The position numbers were made by a program, and so were the translations under genes. From contig NC_011891.1 of NCBI RefSeq assembly GCF_000022145.1, positions 2,368,001-2,432,000 on the forward strand: a stretch of DNA of 64,000 bases, in the 5' to 3' direction. Shown here piece by piece: positions 8,081-15,664 of the stretch. The notes below the pieces were generated by a model, which was not told the DNA's origin, made no database searches, and worked only from the letters and a program-made list of their open reading frames with translations. The first letter of the stretch is position 1, and every line of letters starts with the position of its first letter. The DNA is from Anaeromyxobacter dehalogenans 2CP-1 (GTDB lineage: Bacteria; Myxococcota; Myxococcia; Myxococcales; Anaeromyxobacteraceae).

Positions 8081-9389
8081 CATTCAGCACCGAGGTTGTG
8101 AACAGGCCCAAGCCCGCAAGGCGTCGGGCCTTTTCCATTTCCGGGTCCGCGGCTGCAGGTGCGACTGCGATCCCCCCTGCGACCTCCCCATCGGTATCGT
8201 TTCGCGTGACCCCCGGCGTCGCCGGCGAGGGCGCCTCGAGCTCGATCGCGAGCACCGCCCGGCACAGCGCCGGCCAGACCTTCTCCAGGCGCGTGTAGAC
8301 GTCCTTAGCCTCGCGCGGCGACGGGTGCGTGATGAGGTCCAGGTCCGCCCGCTGCGCGCCGCCGGCGATGGCGAGGGACCGGAACGTCGCCCGCGTCTCG
8401 TAGTGGCTGCGGCCGGGCGGGAGGCCCAGGCGCTCGGTGTCTGCCTTCCATCGCTTGTTGCTGTGGCCGTTCGTCCGCACCCCGCCGCCTCCACGCGGCA
8501 CGACCAGGTCGTCAGGGGTGGGGTCTCGGCCCTGGAACCTCCTCCAGCCCTCGGCGTACCAGCTCCGGAGCAGCTCCCGGAGCAGCGGGTGGACCGGGAC
8601 CACCTTCTCGACGTCCGTCTTCGTGCTCTTCTCGGTGCTGTTCCGGCTGTTGATGGCCGTCCCGACGTGCAGCCGCCAGAGCGGCTCGGCGGTGGTGTCG
8701 AGGTCGCGCCAGCGGCGCGCCGCGACCTCGCCCGGGCGCATCCCGGTGAGGAGATCGAGCGCGTACATCACCCGGCGGTCCTCGCCGATCCGCTCGTCGT
8801 GGATGAGCTGCCAGACCTCGCCGGGTTCGAGGCCGCCCTGGTTGCGCTTTCCGCCCTTCTTGTCGCGCTTCGCCGGGAGGTCGCGCTTCGGCCGCCAGGT
8901 GCAGGGGTTCACCTGGATGTGGTCGACGTCCACCGCCTCCTGCAGGAGCCGCTTCACCGTGCCGGCGACGTGGTGGACGTACCGCGGCGACAGCAGCTCG
9001 CCGGTGTTCTCGGTGCGGCGGGAGGGGAGGGAGCGGACCCACTCCAGCATGCGCGCCCGGGTGAGCTCCGCGAGCGGGATGGCGCCGAGGTCCGGGAAGG
9101 CGTGGTAGGTGAGCTGCGCCTCCTCGTTCGCGACCGAGATCACGCCACGCTTCTTCCGCTCGGCGATCCAGGCCTCGCCCCAGGCGCGGAACGTCAGCGC
9201 GCCCGGCCGCGGCGCCGCGGCGGCCGGCCCGCGCAGCTCCTCGAGGAGGACGTCGAGGAACCGCTGCGCCTGCTCCTCCTCGCCGACGCTGAACCCGGTC
9301 GCCTTCGGCCGCTTCGTCCCGTCGGCGAGCACGAGCACCGCCTCGAGCTTCCGGCCGCGCGGGCGGATGTAGCCGCGGATCTCGCTCAT
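8040..9389 (-). CDS. Tyrosine recombinase (integrase), integrated-state form
   Basis: 449-residue site-specific recombinase. The N-terminal part (1-200) has a SAM-like core-binding domain; the catalytic domain shows Arg218 in LLTGMRPGEV, the H-x-x-x-R-like HYETRATFRS, ITHPSPREAKD and the nucleophile Tyr365 in DVYTRL. It would cut and join the 21-bp core in tRNA-Val. ATG 9389 overlaps the preceding gene's stop (ATGA) and has GGAGGG upstream. The frame continues about 80 residues past the nucleophile, crosses the attachment core as codons 437-443, and ends six codons later with PATPAV inside the tRNA gene. In the excised circle the same frame would continue for 107 other residues (19675 down to 19352). 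Confidence 0.92.
   Translation of the reverse strand: MSEIRGYIRPRGRKLEAVLVLADGTKRPKATGFSVGEEEQAQRFLDVLLEELRGPAAAAPRPGALTFRAWGEAWIAERKKRGVISVANEEAQLTYHAFPDLGAIPLAELTRARMLEWVRSLPSRRTENTGELLSPRYVHHVAGTVKRLLQEAVDVDHIQVNPCTWRPKRDLPAKRDKKGGKRNQGGLEPGEVWQLIHDERIGEDRRVMYALDLLTGMRPGEVAARRWRDLDTTAEPLWRLHVGTAINSRNSTEKSTKTDVEKVVPVHPLLRELLRSWYAEGWRRFQGRDPTPDDLVVPRGGGGVRTNGHSNKRWKADTERLGLPPGRSHYETRATFRSLAIAGGAQRADLDLITHPSPREAKDVYTRLEKVWPALCRAVLAIELEAPSPATPGVTRNDTDGEVAGGIAVAPAAADPEMEKARRLAGLGLFTTSVLNVGAAGFEPATPAV
8061..8081. other. attL: left attachment core in the tRNA-Val 3' end
   Basis: A 21-bp sequence from TTCGAACC to GCGCCCAC is repeated perfectly at 19676-19696. It covers the T-loop, T-stem and acceptor 3' strand of the tRNA. 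On the minus strand it is also seven in-frame codons (V-G-A-A-G-F-E) of the integrase gene. Confidence 0.92.
8104..8135 (+). terminator. Element-supplied terminator downstream of tRNA-Val
   Basis: AGGCCC (8104-8109) pairs with GGGCCT (8126-8131) around an inner GCCCGCAAGGC stem, followed by a T-tract (TTTTCC). It replaces the tRNA's native terminator, which integration displaced to 19702. On the opposite strand the same bases encode the integrase tail. Confidence 0.6.
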
Positions 9390-9838
9390 GCCGCCCTCCG
9401 CCTGGCGAGGCCCAGCTGCGCGTTGGACGGCTCCTCGCCGGGGCGGGCGCGGTACCACCCGCGGCTCCGCGCGATGCGGATGAGGTCGAAGGCGACGCAC
9501 TGGCCAGCGTCGAAGCTCGCGCTCCCGTAGGTGCCATCCTCGGCGAGGAGGTTCGCGCTGGGCGAGCAGGCGATGATCAGGTGCGCGTCCGCCGCGGTCG
9601 CGATGTGCTCGGCCGCGATCTCGTCGATGACGCGCTCGATGGGCACGCGGTACTCCCAGTCCATCCGCGCGTTGGCCTCATCCCGGAGGGCTGAGTACGC
9701 CTCGTCGAACCCGTGGAGCTCGCCGCTCCGGAACCTGTCCTGGTAGACCCTCTCGGCGAGGGCTTCGACCCAGCGCGCGTACCGATCGCGTAGGTAGAGG
9801 AGGTCGGCGCGGCGGCCCTTCTTCGTGACGGCGGTCAT
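9386..9838 (-). CDS. Element protein of unknown function (150 aa)
   Basis: 150 residues, basic N-terminus then mostly helical, with motifs RDRYARWVEALAERVY and a later alternating segment HLIIACSPSANLLAEDG. No family recognised. It ends LARRRAA with its own Shine-Dalgarno-like codons (AGG CGG AGG GCG GCA TGA), so that the stop overlaps the integrase ATG. This makes it likely that integrase translation depends on translation of this gene. Start ATG 9838 overlaps the stop of the preceding gene in the same way. Confidence 0.7.
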   Translation of the reverse strand: MTAVTKKGRRADLLYLRDRYARWVEALAERVYQDRFRSGELHGFDEAYSALRDEANARMDWEYRVPIERVIDEIAAEHIATAADAHLIIACSPSANLLAEDGTYGSASFDAGQCVAFDLIRIARSRGWYRARPGEEPSNAQLGLARRRAA

Positions 9839-10083
9839 GCTGCCCTCCGCGCCGCGCGCGCGGCGGCGGCCTGGCGCCGCACGTTCTCCTTGATGACGGG
9901 CAGCATGTGCTCCGTCCACTCGACCATGACGCCTGCCTTGTGCGCCGCCGCGATAGCCGGGACCGGCTCGCGGTCCTTGGCCGCCGCGTCGAGCGCGTCC
10001 GCCTGCCGTCGCAGCGCGTCCGCGGCCCGCCGGGCGTGGTCGCGCGCGATATCCTTCCTGAGCCTCGATCCGGTGCGGTTCAT
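9835..10083 (-). CDS. Element protein of unknown function (82 aa)
   Basis: 82 residues, strongly basic and alanine-rich, almost entirely helical by composition (repeated DHARRAADALRRQADALDAA type heptads), with a short hydrophobic part near HKAGVMVEWTEHMLPVI. No family recognised. It starts at ATG 10083 overlapping the upstream stop and ends ARRAA, again carrying an embedded GGAGGGC before the next ATG. Third of five coupled genes ending with the integrase. Confidence 0.65.
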   Translation of the reverse strand: MNRTGSRLRKDIARDHARRAADALRRQADALDAAAKDREPVPAIAAAHKAGVMVEWTEHMLPVIKENVRRQAAAARAARRAA

Positions 10084-10529
10084 GCTGCCCTCCTGGTGTC
10101 GCCGCGGCTGAGCTCGGCGACGACCCCCGCCATCACGTGCGCGAGCGCCTCCGCGGTGCGCGCGCTGTGCGCGACCACGTGCTCCGGCTCGCGCCGCCAC
10201 AGCTTCGCGCCGATCTTGTCGGCAGCCGACTGATCGCCCTCTGGCAGAAAGAGGCCGTTCAGGTACAGGCGGACGAGCTCGCTGCGGTGATGCGCCTGCG
10301 CGAGCCACGGCTCCCCTCGCGGCCCCGTGGTGAGGGCTCCAGCCTCGATGGACGCGAGCGCCCGCCGCCTCGCAGCATCGTCGAGTCCGGGCCTGGCGGG
10401 CATGCGCATCACGGCCAGCATCTTCCGCTCGACCGCGCCGGCGAGTTCGGCGAATGCCTGCGCCGTCTGCTCGGCGTTCGCGAGGATCTCCGCATCCCGC
10501 TGTGCGCGGGTGGTCTTGGTCGCCTTCAT
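10080..10529 (-). CDS. Element protein of unknown function (149 aa)
   Basis: 149 residues, helical, starting MKATKTTRAQRDAEILANAEQ; contains a segment WLAQAHHRSELVRLYLNGLFLP that could pack as a small helical domain. No family recognised. ATG 10529 overlaps the previous stop (10526-10528) and the C-terminus TRRAA contains the Shine-Dalgarno of the next gene. Second gene of the integrase transcript. Confidence 0.65.
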   Translation of the reverse strand: MKATKTTRAQRDAEILANAEQTAQAFAELAGAVERKMLAVMRMPARPGLDDAARRRALASIEAGALTTGPRGEPWLAQAHHRSELVRLYLNGLFLPEGDQSAADKIGAKLWRREPEHVVAHSARTAEALAHVMAGVVAELSRGDTRRAA

Positions 10530-10675
10530 GCTGCCTTCCTGGTCTCCTGCGCCGCCGCCGGCGCCTCGGGCGCGGGCTGCGGGTTGGTGGTGGGGTTGCC
10601 GCTCAGAATCTCCGCCGTGCCCCAGCGCCGGCGGGCCTCCTCGAGCTTCGGCTGCTTCTTCGACTCGTTCGCCAT
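10526..10675 (-). CDS. Element small protein (49 aa), first gene of the integrase operon
   Basis: 49 residues, MANESKKQPKLEEARRRWGT..., charged N-terminal helix and a proline/alanine-rich tail ending TRKAA. GGAGG lies 5-10 nt before ATG 10675, and a good promoter lies about 50 nt upstream. No function recognised; a small DNA-binding or transcript-leading peptide is possible. The tail codons form the Shine-Dalgarno for the overlapping next gene. Confidence 0.55.
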   Translation of the reverse strand: MANESKKQPKLEEARRRWGTAEILSGNPTTNPQPAPEAPAAAQETRKAA

Positions 10676-10724
10676 CGTGCCTCCGTCCGGCCGCAGGTAC
10701 CTTCTCTGCAACCCGTGTAGCGCA

Positions 10725-10753
10725 AGATAGCCGGATATTAACTTAGACTGCAA
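10725..10753 (-). promoter_or_regulatory. Promoter of the integrase operon
   Basis: On the minus strand TTGCAG (10753-10748), 17-nt spacer, CTATCT (10730-10725), in a conspicuous AT-rich patch (10721-10752) within GC-rich DNA. It would drive the five genes from 10675 down to the integrase, independent of the genes to the right. Confidence 0.6.
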
Positions 10754-10782
10754 GTCCTCCCTGCCGGGGTCACGCCCAAGCG

Positions 10783-11298
10783 CTACTCGTCGAGCCACCC
10801 GCCGTCCTCGAGACGCTCGCGGATCACCCGGTGGACTCGGCTCATTACCCGCCGCACGTCCGCCTCCTCGCGCCCCGCCTCCTCCGCGATCCACGCGTAC
10901 GCCCGGCCCAGCGCGTAGTGCTCGGCCAGCCAGCGGGCGACCGGCGCGGCCTCGCCTCTCGAGCGCGCGTCCCGCTCGGCCTCCCCGACCGCGAACGCGA
11001 CCGCCGCGAACTGCTCGTCGCCGACGGCGCGCCGCACGGGGTCGTCGCCGATCCTCCCGTTCGCCGGCTCGAGACGGGCCGGGCGCGGCGTCGAGCGGCG
11101 GCGGAGCTGGCGGAAGTACCACCCCAGCGCGTCGCCGGCGCCCGACCACGCGCGGCGCCCGGTGTGCTTCTCCCGGATGCGCCGGATCGCGCTCTGCAGC
11201 ATCGCGGCCGCGAGCTGCGCGCGCTCGATCTCGACGCGGCAGGTCTGCCGGTGCTCGGCCTGGCCGCAGGTGCAGCGCGGGTCGGCGGTGGCGGTCAT
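10783..11298 (-). CDS. Element protein with N-terminal Cys cluster (171 aa)
   Basis: 171 residues. The N-terminus has CTCGQAEHRQTC, a possible zinc site (Cys9, Cys11, His17, Cys20). The middle is basic and helical (IRRIREKHTGRRAW), and the C-terminal 70 residues (WLAEHYALGRAYAWIAEEAG, then EEADVRRVMSRVHRVIRERL) look like a helix-turn-helix or small nucleic-acid-binding domain. No family assigned. ATG 11298 overlaps the upstream stop (ATGA). It is the last gene of the long right-hand operon, before the separate integrase promoter. Confidence 0.65.
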   Translation of the reverse strand: MTATADPRCTCGQAEHRQTCRVEIERAQLAAAMLQSAIRRIREKHTGRRAWSGAGDALGWYFRQLRRRSTPRPARLEPANGRIGDDPVRRAVGDEQFAAVAFAVGEAERDARSRGEAAPVARWLAEHYALGRAYAWIAEEAGREEADVRRVMSRVHRVIRERLEDGGWLDE

Positions 11299-11936
11299 AT
11301 CCGGGCCCTCCGCGCCAGCCGCGCGACGTACTCCGCGAACCCCTCGAACCGCGCGGCCTCGGCCCTCGCCGCGCTTCCTTCGGGGAGGCGCTCCTCGACG
11401 AGCCGCGCCTCCTCGACGAGCTCCTCGAGGCGGTCTCGGAGCTGCGTCCGCGCCCACTCGCGCCGGGCGCGCCTGTCCGCCTTGCGCTCCCGCTCGGCAG
11501 CGTCGGCCCGGCGCCGCTCGACATCTGCAGCGCGGCGCTCGGTCTCCTCGCGGTAGCGCTGCTCCGCGAGCAGCGTCTGCAGCACCAGCCCCACCGCGTT
11601 CGCGCTGCGGGGGTCGAGCTGGCGCGCGAGGGTGGCCCTGCCCACGTCGCGGAGCGCGCCGAGCACGTCCTCGCGCGTCTCGAGCTTCGCCCACGCGGGC
11701 GGCGCCGACGCGGGGCGGCGCGCGATGGTGCCCGGCGCAGCGTGGCCGTCGAGGGCCTGTGCGGGCAGCACCTCGACCACGGGCCGGAGCGCGAGCATGC
11801 GATGCTGGCCGCCTCGGCGGCGCGCCTCGCGGGCCTGCCGCGTCGTCGCTGGCGCGTGCCAGAAGCACCGCCGCGAGCCGCGCATCGCGTCGGCACCGCA
11901 GCGCTTGCCCCTGGCGTTGCGGGCGGTGCACTTCAC
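11295..11936 (-). CDS. Element protein with zinc-finger-like N-terminus (213 aa)
   Basis: 213 residues starting at GTG 11936, which overlaps the upstream stop. The first 30 residues, CTARNARGKRCGADAMRGSR and then RCFWHAP, form a Cys/Cys/Cys/His arrangement seen in small zinc ribbons of phage-associated proteins. From about residue 120 to 200 there is a long charged helix (EERYREETERR-type heptads, mainly R/E/A) that should form a coiled coil. DNA or RNA binding is plausible, but no family function can be named. Confidence 0.7.
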   Translation of the reverse strand: MKCTARNARGKRCGADAMRGSRRCFWHAPATTRQAREARRRGGQHRMLALRPVVEVLPAQALDGHAAPGTIARRPASAPPAWAKLETREDVLGALRDVGRATLARQLDPRSANAVGLVLQTLLAEQRYREETERRAADVERRRADAAERERKADRRARREWARTQLRDRLEELVEEARLVEERLPEGSAARAEAARFEGFAEYVARLARRARI

Positions 11937-12163
11937 CGCCGACCCCGCCGACCCTTACCTTGCACGGGGGGACGGGGGCGCGCGTCCACGTCGGCCGGGT
12001 CTTCCCACGCGGGGAAGTCGAACCCGAGGGCGCGGGCCGCCTCCTCGAGCTTCTCGGAGGCCCGCTCCAGGTCCTCGGCCGTCATCTGCTCGCGCCGCGC
12101 GAGGATCTCCTCGATCTGCGCGTGCAGCTGCTTCACCTTCGGGTAGTCGACGCGTCGTGCCAC
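11933..12163 (-). CDS. Element small charged protein (76 aa)
   Basis: 76 residues from GTG 12163 (GGAG Shine-Dalgarno 7 nt upstream). MARRVDYPKVKQLHAQIEEIL and the following ASEKLEEAARAL form a helical hairpin-like charged segment, with a proline/arginine-rich tail. Its stop overlaps the next gene's GTG (GTGA). Unknown function. Confidence 0.6.
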   Translation of the reverse strand: MARRVDYPKVKQLHAQIEEILARREQMTAEDLERASEKLEEAARALGFDFPAWEDPADVDARPRPPVQGKGRRGRR

Positions 12164-12232
12164 GGTTCATCTCCAGGTAGAGCGCTCCGCCGCAGGCTTG
12201 GGACCTGTGGTCTTCCGCCGCCGCGGCGCCCT

Positions 12233-12781
12233 TCACCTGCAGCGGCGGTCCGTCGGGTCGATGATCCCCGACGCGATGAGGGCCCTGCGCCGCAGCTCCC
12301 CGGGCGTCGGCTCGCCGGCGAAGCCGGGGCCGTACATCATCGTGTCCCAGCCGGTGGTGGTCGGTGGCGCCCTCCAGGCCGCCTCCCACGCTGCCCACGC
12401 GGCGCTGCCCGCCTGCGCAGCCGTCTTCGCCGCAGCGAGGTCCTCGAGGCTCTGCTCGTAGCCCCTCCGGCGCCGCATCTCGTCGGCGAGCAGGTCCGCC
12501 TCCCGGACCTCGCTCGTTGAGAGGTCGAAGCGCCGCGCGACCTTGTGCGGCGGCTCCCCGGCCTCGAGCGAGCGGGCCGCCAGCGCGACCGCCTCCGAGC
12601 TGGGCGGCGCGGAGCGAGCCCACGACTCCACCCGCGAGCGAGCGCACTGCGCGCCCACCCGCGCCCTGAGGAAGACGATTTGCGGAGACGGGTTCGGCGT
12701 CCCGCTGCGGAGCTCCCTCAGCTCGTCGCTGGTGAGCGGCGCCAGGTCGTCTTCCGTCAGGGTCGGCGGGAGGGTCGGCAT
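12233..12781 (-). CDS. Element HTH protein, possible small-terminase-like (182 aa)
   Basis: 182 residues. Central part ALAARSLEAGEPPHKVARRF followed by DLSTSEVREADLLADEM reads as a helix-turn-helix. The C-terminal part WDTMMYGPGFAGEPTPGELR is compact and acidic. Size, HTH and position among virion-like or replication-like genes would fit a small terminase subunit or a regulator, but this is speculation from layout; no diagnostic motif is present. Start ATG 12781 has GAGG upstream. Confidence 0.65.
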   Translation of the reverse strand: MPTLPPTLTEDDLAPLTSDELRELRSGTPNPSPQIVFLRARVGAQCARSRVESWARSAPPSSEAVALAARSLEAGEPPHKVARRFDLSTSEVREADLLADEMRRRRGYEQSLEDLAAAKTAAQAGSAAWAAWEAAWRAPPTTTGWDTMMYGPGFAGEPTPGELRRRALIASGIIDPTDRRCR

Positions 12782-12788
12782 GGCGGCC

Positions 12789-13046
12789 TCAGCCCACGTG
12801 CGTCCGCGCCTCGGCGGCGCGGGCGTCGAACTCGTCGAGCGCGCGCTGCTTCGAGGCGGCGCTCGCGGCCGCGGCGGCGGCGGCGCGGGCGGTCTCGGCG
12901 TCGATCTCGGCCTGGGTGGCGAGGCGCCCGCCCTTGGCGACGTGCGCGGCTGCGGCCTCGTCGCTCACCTGGACGGCGACGTAGCCGGTGGGGACGCCGG
13001 TGGCGACGCCGCCGGCGTACTGCGGAGCTGCGATGAATGCGGCCAT
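12789..13046 (-). CDS. Element small protein (85 aa)
   Basis: 85 residues, with a hydrophobic/glycine-rich N-terminus (MAAFIAAPQYAGGVATGVPTG) and an alanine-rich helical second half. The first half could be a short beta-hairpin like those in phage head- or tail-associated small proteins, but nothing diagnostic is present. AGGAAAGGA lies 7 nt before ATG 13046. Confidence 0.55.
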   Translation of the reverse strand: MAAFIAAPQYAGGVATGVPTGYVAVQVSDEAAAAHVAKGGRLATQAEIDAETARAAAAAAASAASKQRALDEFDARAAEARTHVG

Positions 13047-13078
13047 CTATCTGTCCTTTCCTGCGCTGGGGGACTGCT

Positions 13079-13555
13079 TCAGGCGCTCCGGTTCGCGTTG
13101 GGGAACCTGCGCGCGGACTCCTCGGCCGCGGCCTGCTGCTTCTGCTGCTCGGCCTCGATCGCCTTGAACTCCCCGAGCTCGCGATCGGCGCGCTCGATGT
13201 CGGAGTCGACGTTGGGGAGGCGCTCGACCTGGCCGGCGAGCTGCTGGCGCATCGTCTCGAGCTGCCGCTCGTTGTCGCGCCACGCGCGGACCTTGCGGAC
13301 CGTCGCGTGGTCGGGGTGCGTCTTGTCGAGGCTCCGGCCGGAGTGGAAGCCCACCGTCTGGACCTCCTCGGCCGTCGGCGCCATCGCGGCGGTGGCCGCC
13401 TCGAGGTCCGCGACCTGCTTCGCGAACGCGGCGTGCGCCAGGTGGACGCGCTGCGCCCGCATCCGGGCGTGGGCGGCGCGCGCGCGCGGGTGGTTCGGGT
13501 TCATCGCCGAGAACTGCACCTCTTCCGCGGTGACCTGGTACTTCGACGTGCTCAT
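13079..13555 (-). CDS. Element helical protein (158 aa)
   Basis: 158 residues, largely alpha-helical with heptad character between 85 and 145 (WRDNERQLETMRQQLAGQVE, then ADRELGEFKAIEAEQQKQQA). Starts at ATG 13555 with AAGGAAGGA 5 nt upstream. It follows the 568-aa gene at 58 nt spacing. A coiled-coil scaffold or chaperone role would suit its composition, but no family is recognised. Confidence 0.6.
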   Translation of the reverse strand: MSTSKYQVTAEEVQFSAMNPNHPRARAAHARMRAQRVHLAHAAFAKQVADLEAATAAMAPTAEEVQTVGFHSGRSLDKTHPDHATVRKVRAWRDNERQLETMRQQLAGQVERLPNVDSDIERADRELGEFKAIEAEQQKQQAAAEESARRFPNANRSA

Positions 13556-13613
13556 CCGATCCTTCCTTTCGTGCCCTCGCGGGCGGGTTGGTGCTGCAGG
13601 TTGTCTGACTGCG

Positions 13614-15320
13614 TCAGCGCGCGAAGCGGCCGGCGAACGAGCAGCCGAGGTCGAGAACGCCGATGGGCGAACCCTGGTACGTGCTCGCGGACTCGAGCTG
13701 GTGGCGCACCGGCATCTCTTCCTGCTCCTCGTAGCGCTCGGGCAGGTTCGTCGGGTACGAGACGAGCTGCGACTCGAAGCGCACGCTGGGCGCGTCCTTC
13801 TCCGGGCGGGCGAACCACGACACGCCCGCCCAGTGCACGAAGCCGACGGTGCCCATCCGCCAGTCCTGCGGCGGGTTCGTCACCGCGTACGGCTGGAACC
13901 TGGTGATGGCCGCGAACTCCACCATCCGCTCGAACGCCCATTGCCTCGAGGACGTGACCGGGTCGTACGCGCCATCGCCGGTCGGGAGCCGCCGCACCAT
14001 CCGCAGCCCCGCCACCGCGAGGTCATCGCCTCGCGGCGTGAGCGGGCCGGTGTAGACGTCGGGCCCGAGGTAATCGGCGTCGGGTGCGGCCCAGCCACCC
14101 GGACCGATCCCGGTGTGCAGGCAGTCGCAGACCGTCTGGCGCCGGCGGTAGCGGTACGCCCACAGGATGCCCTGCCAGCACTGCAGGAGGTCCTGGGCCC
14201 TGATCACGTTGCGCGAGACGATCGGGCCCGGCAGCGCGGGCGGGTTGAACGCGTCGCCGTACGTCTCGCCTGCGGGCATCCCCATCTCGACGTGCGACGG
14301 GTACTGCTCCCAGCACGAAACGGAGGCGAGGAAGAAGCCGTTGTCGCCTGGCGGCTGGTACACCCTGATCCGGAGCTCCACCTCGAACCCGCCGAGCCGC
14401 GCGGAGTGGTTGATCGGGAGGGTGTACGTGAGCCATCCGTATGCGCTCGGGCTCGCTTGCGCCTCGAGAGCGAGGAACGTCTCGCCGGCCGTGTAGAGCT
14501 CCGCCACCACCGTGGCCGCCGCGCCGACGTGCTTCACGAGGGTCTTCACGGTGAGCATCGCGGTCCCGGGTGACACCCAGATCCGGTAGCGCGCGACGAC
14601 CTGGTCATTGATCCCGCCTGCGACGTACCAGGGCGTGTAGCTCTTGTTCACCACCGGCCGCGGCGCCCGCGCCGAGAGCAGGTTGCAGTTCAGCGTCATC
14701 GCGCTGAGCGCGTCCGGCGAGAGCGGTTCTCCCGGCGCGAACGCCGCCGAGCTCATCGGCTGGATGGCCGAGGGCACGTCCGCGTAGCGCGCACTCGTCC
14801 ACGTCGACGGGTCCCACCAGCCGCTCAGCGAGTGGATGGTGATCCCGCACCCGAGGCGGGGGATCAGCGAGACCGTGACGGTATCGAACTCCGGCATGCC
14901 GATCGGCAGCGACCCTGACACCCACCCCGTCCCGCCGGGCACGGAGTCGGCGTTGAACTCGAGGTCCGTGACGTTTCCCGAGCCGGAGCGGAGGCGCACC
15001 ACTGCGCCCGTCGCCGGAAGGGTGACCGTCGCGTACACGCGGATCGCGAGCGCCGCGAGCGGCGCCTGCGCGGGGGGTACGATGAACGTGCCGATCACCA
15101 CCTCCGTCAGACCCGCCGGCGCCGTGTTGACGGGCGGGCGGATCCCGCCGGTCAGGTCCACGATCTTCGGGTCGCAGGGCGTCCAGGTGAGGTCGTAGTG
15201 CCGGGCGTGGTCGGCCCATCGCGCGAGCTTGCGGACGAGCTGCGCGAGCACCGGGCGGCTGGCGTGCGTCTCGGCAGCGGCGAACACCGGGCGGGCGTTG
15301 GCGATCATGTTGGTGCTCAT
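13614..15320 (-). CDS. 568-aa element protein of unknown function, beta-rich
   Basis: The largest gene of the element after none of the usual phage families could be matched. After a short helical N-terminus (about 1-40) the protein is dominated by alternating hydrophobic/Thr/Gly segments, and two stretches (about 65-200 and 225-350) each look like a beta-sandwich or jelly-roll unit. The last 200 residues are richer in Trp, Tyr and Cys (WAYRYRRRQTVCDCLHTGIG). Such composition is typical of exported or virion-surface proteins such as decoration or receptor-binding proteins. No signal peptide is visible. ATG 15320 overlaps the upstream stop, so it is translated coupled to the 115-aa protein. 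Confidence 0.75.
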   Translation of the reverse strand: MSTNMIANARPVFAAAETHASRPVLAQLVRKLARWADHARHYDLTWTPCDPKIVDLTGGIRPPVNTAPAGLTEVVIGTFIVPPAQAPLAALAIRVYATVTLPATGAVVRLRSGSGNVTDLEFNADSVPGGTGWVSGSLPIGMPEFDTVTVSLIPRLGCGITIHSLSGWWDPSTWTSARYADVPSAIQPMSSAAFAPGEPLSPDALSAMTLNCNLLSARAPRPVVNKSYTPWYVAGGINDQVVARYRIWVSPGTAMLTVKTLVKHVGAAATVVAELYTAGETFLALEAQASPSAYGWLTYTLPINHSARLGGFEVELRIRVYQPPGDNGFFLASVSCWEQYPSHVEMGMPAGETYGDAFNPPALPGPIVSRNVIRAQDLLQCWQGILWAYRYRRRQTVCDCLHTGIGPGGWAAPDADYLGPDVYTGPLTPRGDDLAVAGLRMVRRLPTGDGAYDPVTSSRQWAFERMVEFAAITRFQPYAVTNPPQDWRMGTVGFVHWAGVSWFARPEKDAPSVRFESQLVSYPTNLPERYEEQEEMPVRHQLESASTYQGSPIGVLDLGCSFAGRFAR

Positions 15321-15664
15321 CGTGCGACGCCCCTTCCTGCGGCGGCCACCGCTGCCGACGCCCTCCGAACGACGACGTCCCCGACCTGCGCCTCGACGGT
15401 CCCGGCCGCGGCCGCGATCGTGAGGCTCGCCGCTGAGTGCGCGACGACTGTCCCGACGCAGCGGGTGGTGCTGTGGTCCGGCGAGCAGATGCGCACCGGA
15501 TCGCCCACCTTGAAGTGCAGCGCGTCCTCGGGCTGGTCCTCGCCGGTGAAGGCCCGACGGAGCGTGGTCACGCACGCGGTCGAGCGCCCCGACGCCGGCT
15601 CCGCCACCCGCGCCGACGGCGCGATCGTGTTGGCCTCGTCGAAGGTGGTGGTCTCACCGGCCAT
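15317..15664 (-). CDS. Element beta-rich small protein (115 aa)
   Basis: 115 residues, MAGETTTFDEANTIAPSARV..., with an SH3-like or beta-barrel feel in DALHFKVGDPVRIC and GTVEAQVGDVVVRR. Because it is coupled by ATGA overlap to the 568-aa protein, the two may form a complex; a head-tail-connector-like or plug role is one possibility. ATG 15664 is preferred to the upstream ATG 15679 because a GAGG element lies 8 nt before it. Confidence 0.6.
   Translation of the reverse strand: MAGETTTFDEANTIAPSARVAEPASGRSTACVTTLRRAFTGEDQPEDALHFKVGDPVRICSPDHSTTRCVGTVVAHSAASLTIAAAAGTVEAQVGDVVVRRASAAVAAAGRGVAR

Noticed and set aside
8040-8081. The GAAGFEPATPAV tail as a conserved protein motif
   Set aside because: It is the reverse-frame reading of a tRNA T-arm, found wherever frames run into tRNA genes; it says nothing about function.
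13614-15320. Major capsid or tail-fibre assignment for the 568-aa protein
   Set aside because: No motif or known family can be seen; only composition suggests a structural protein, so it is left unassigned.
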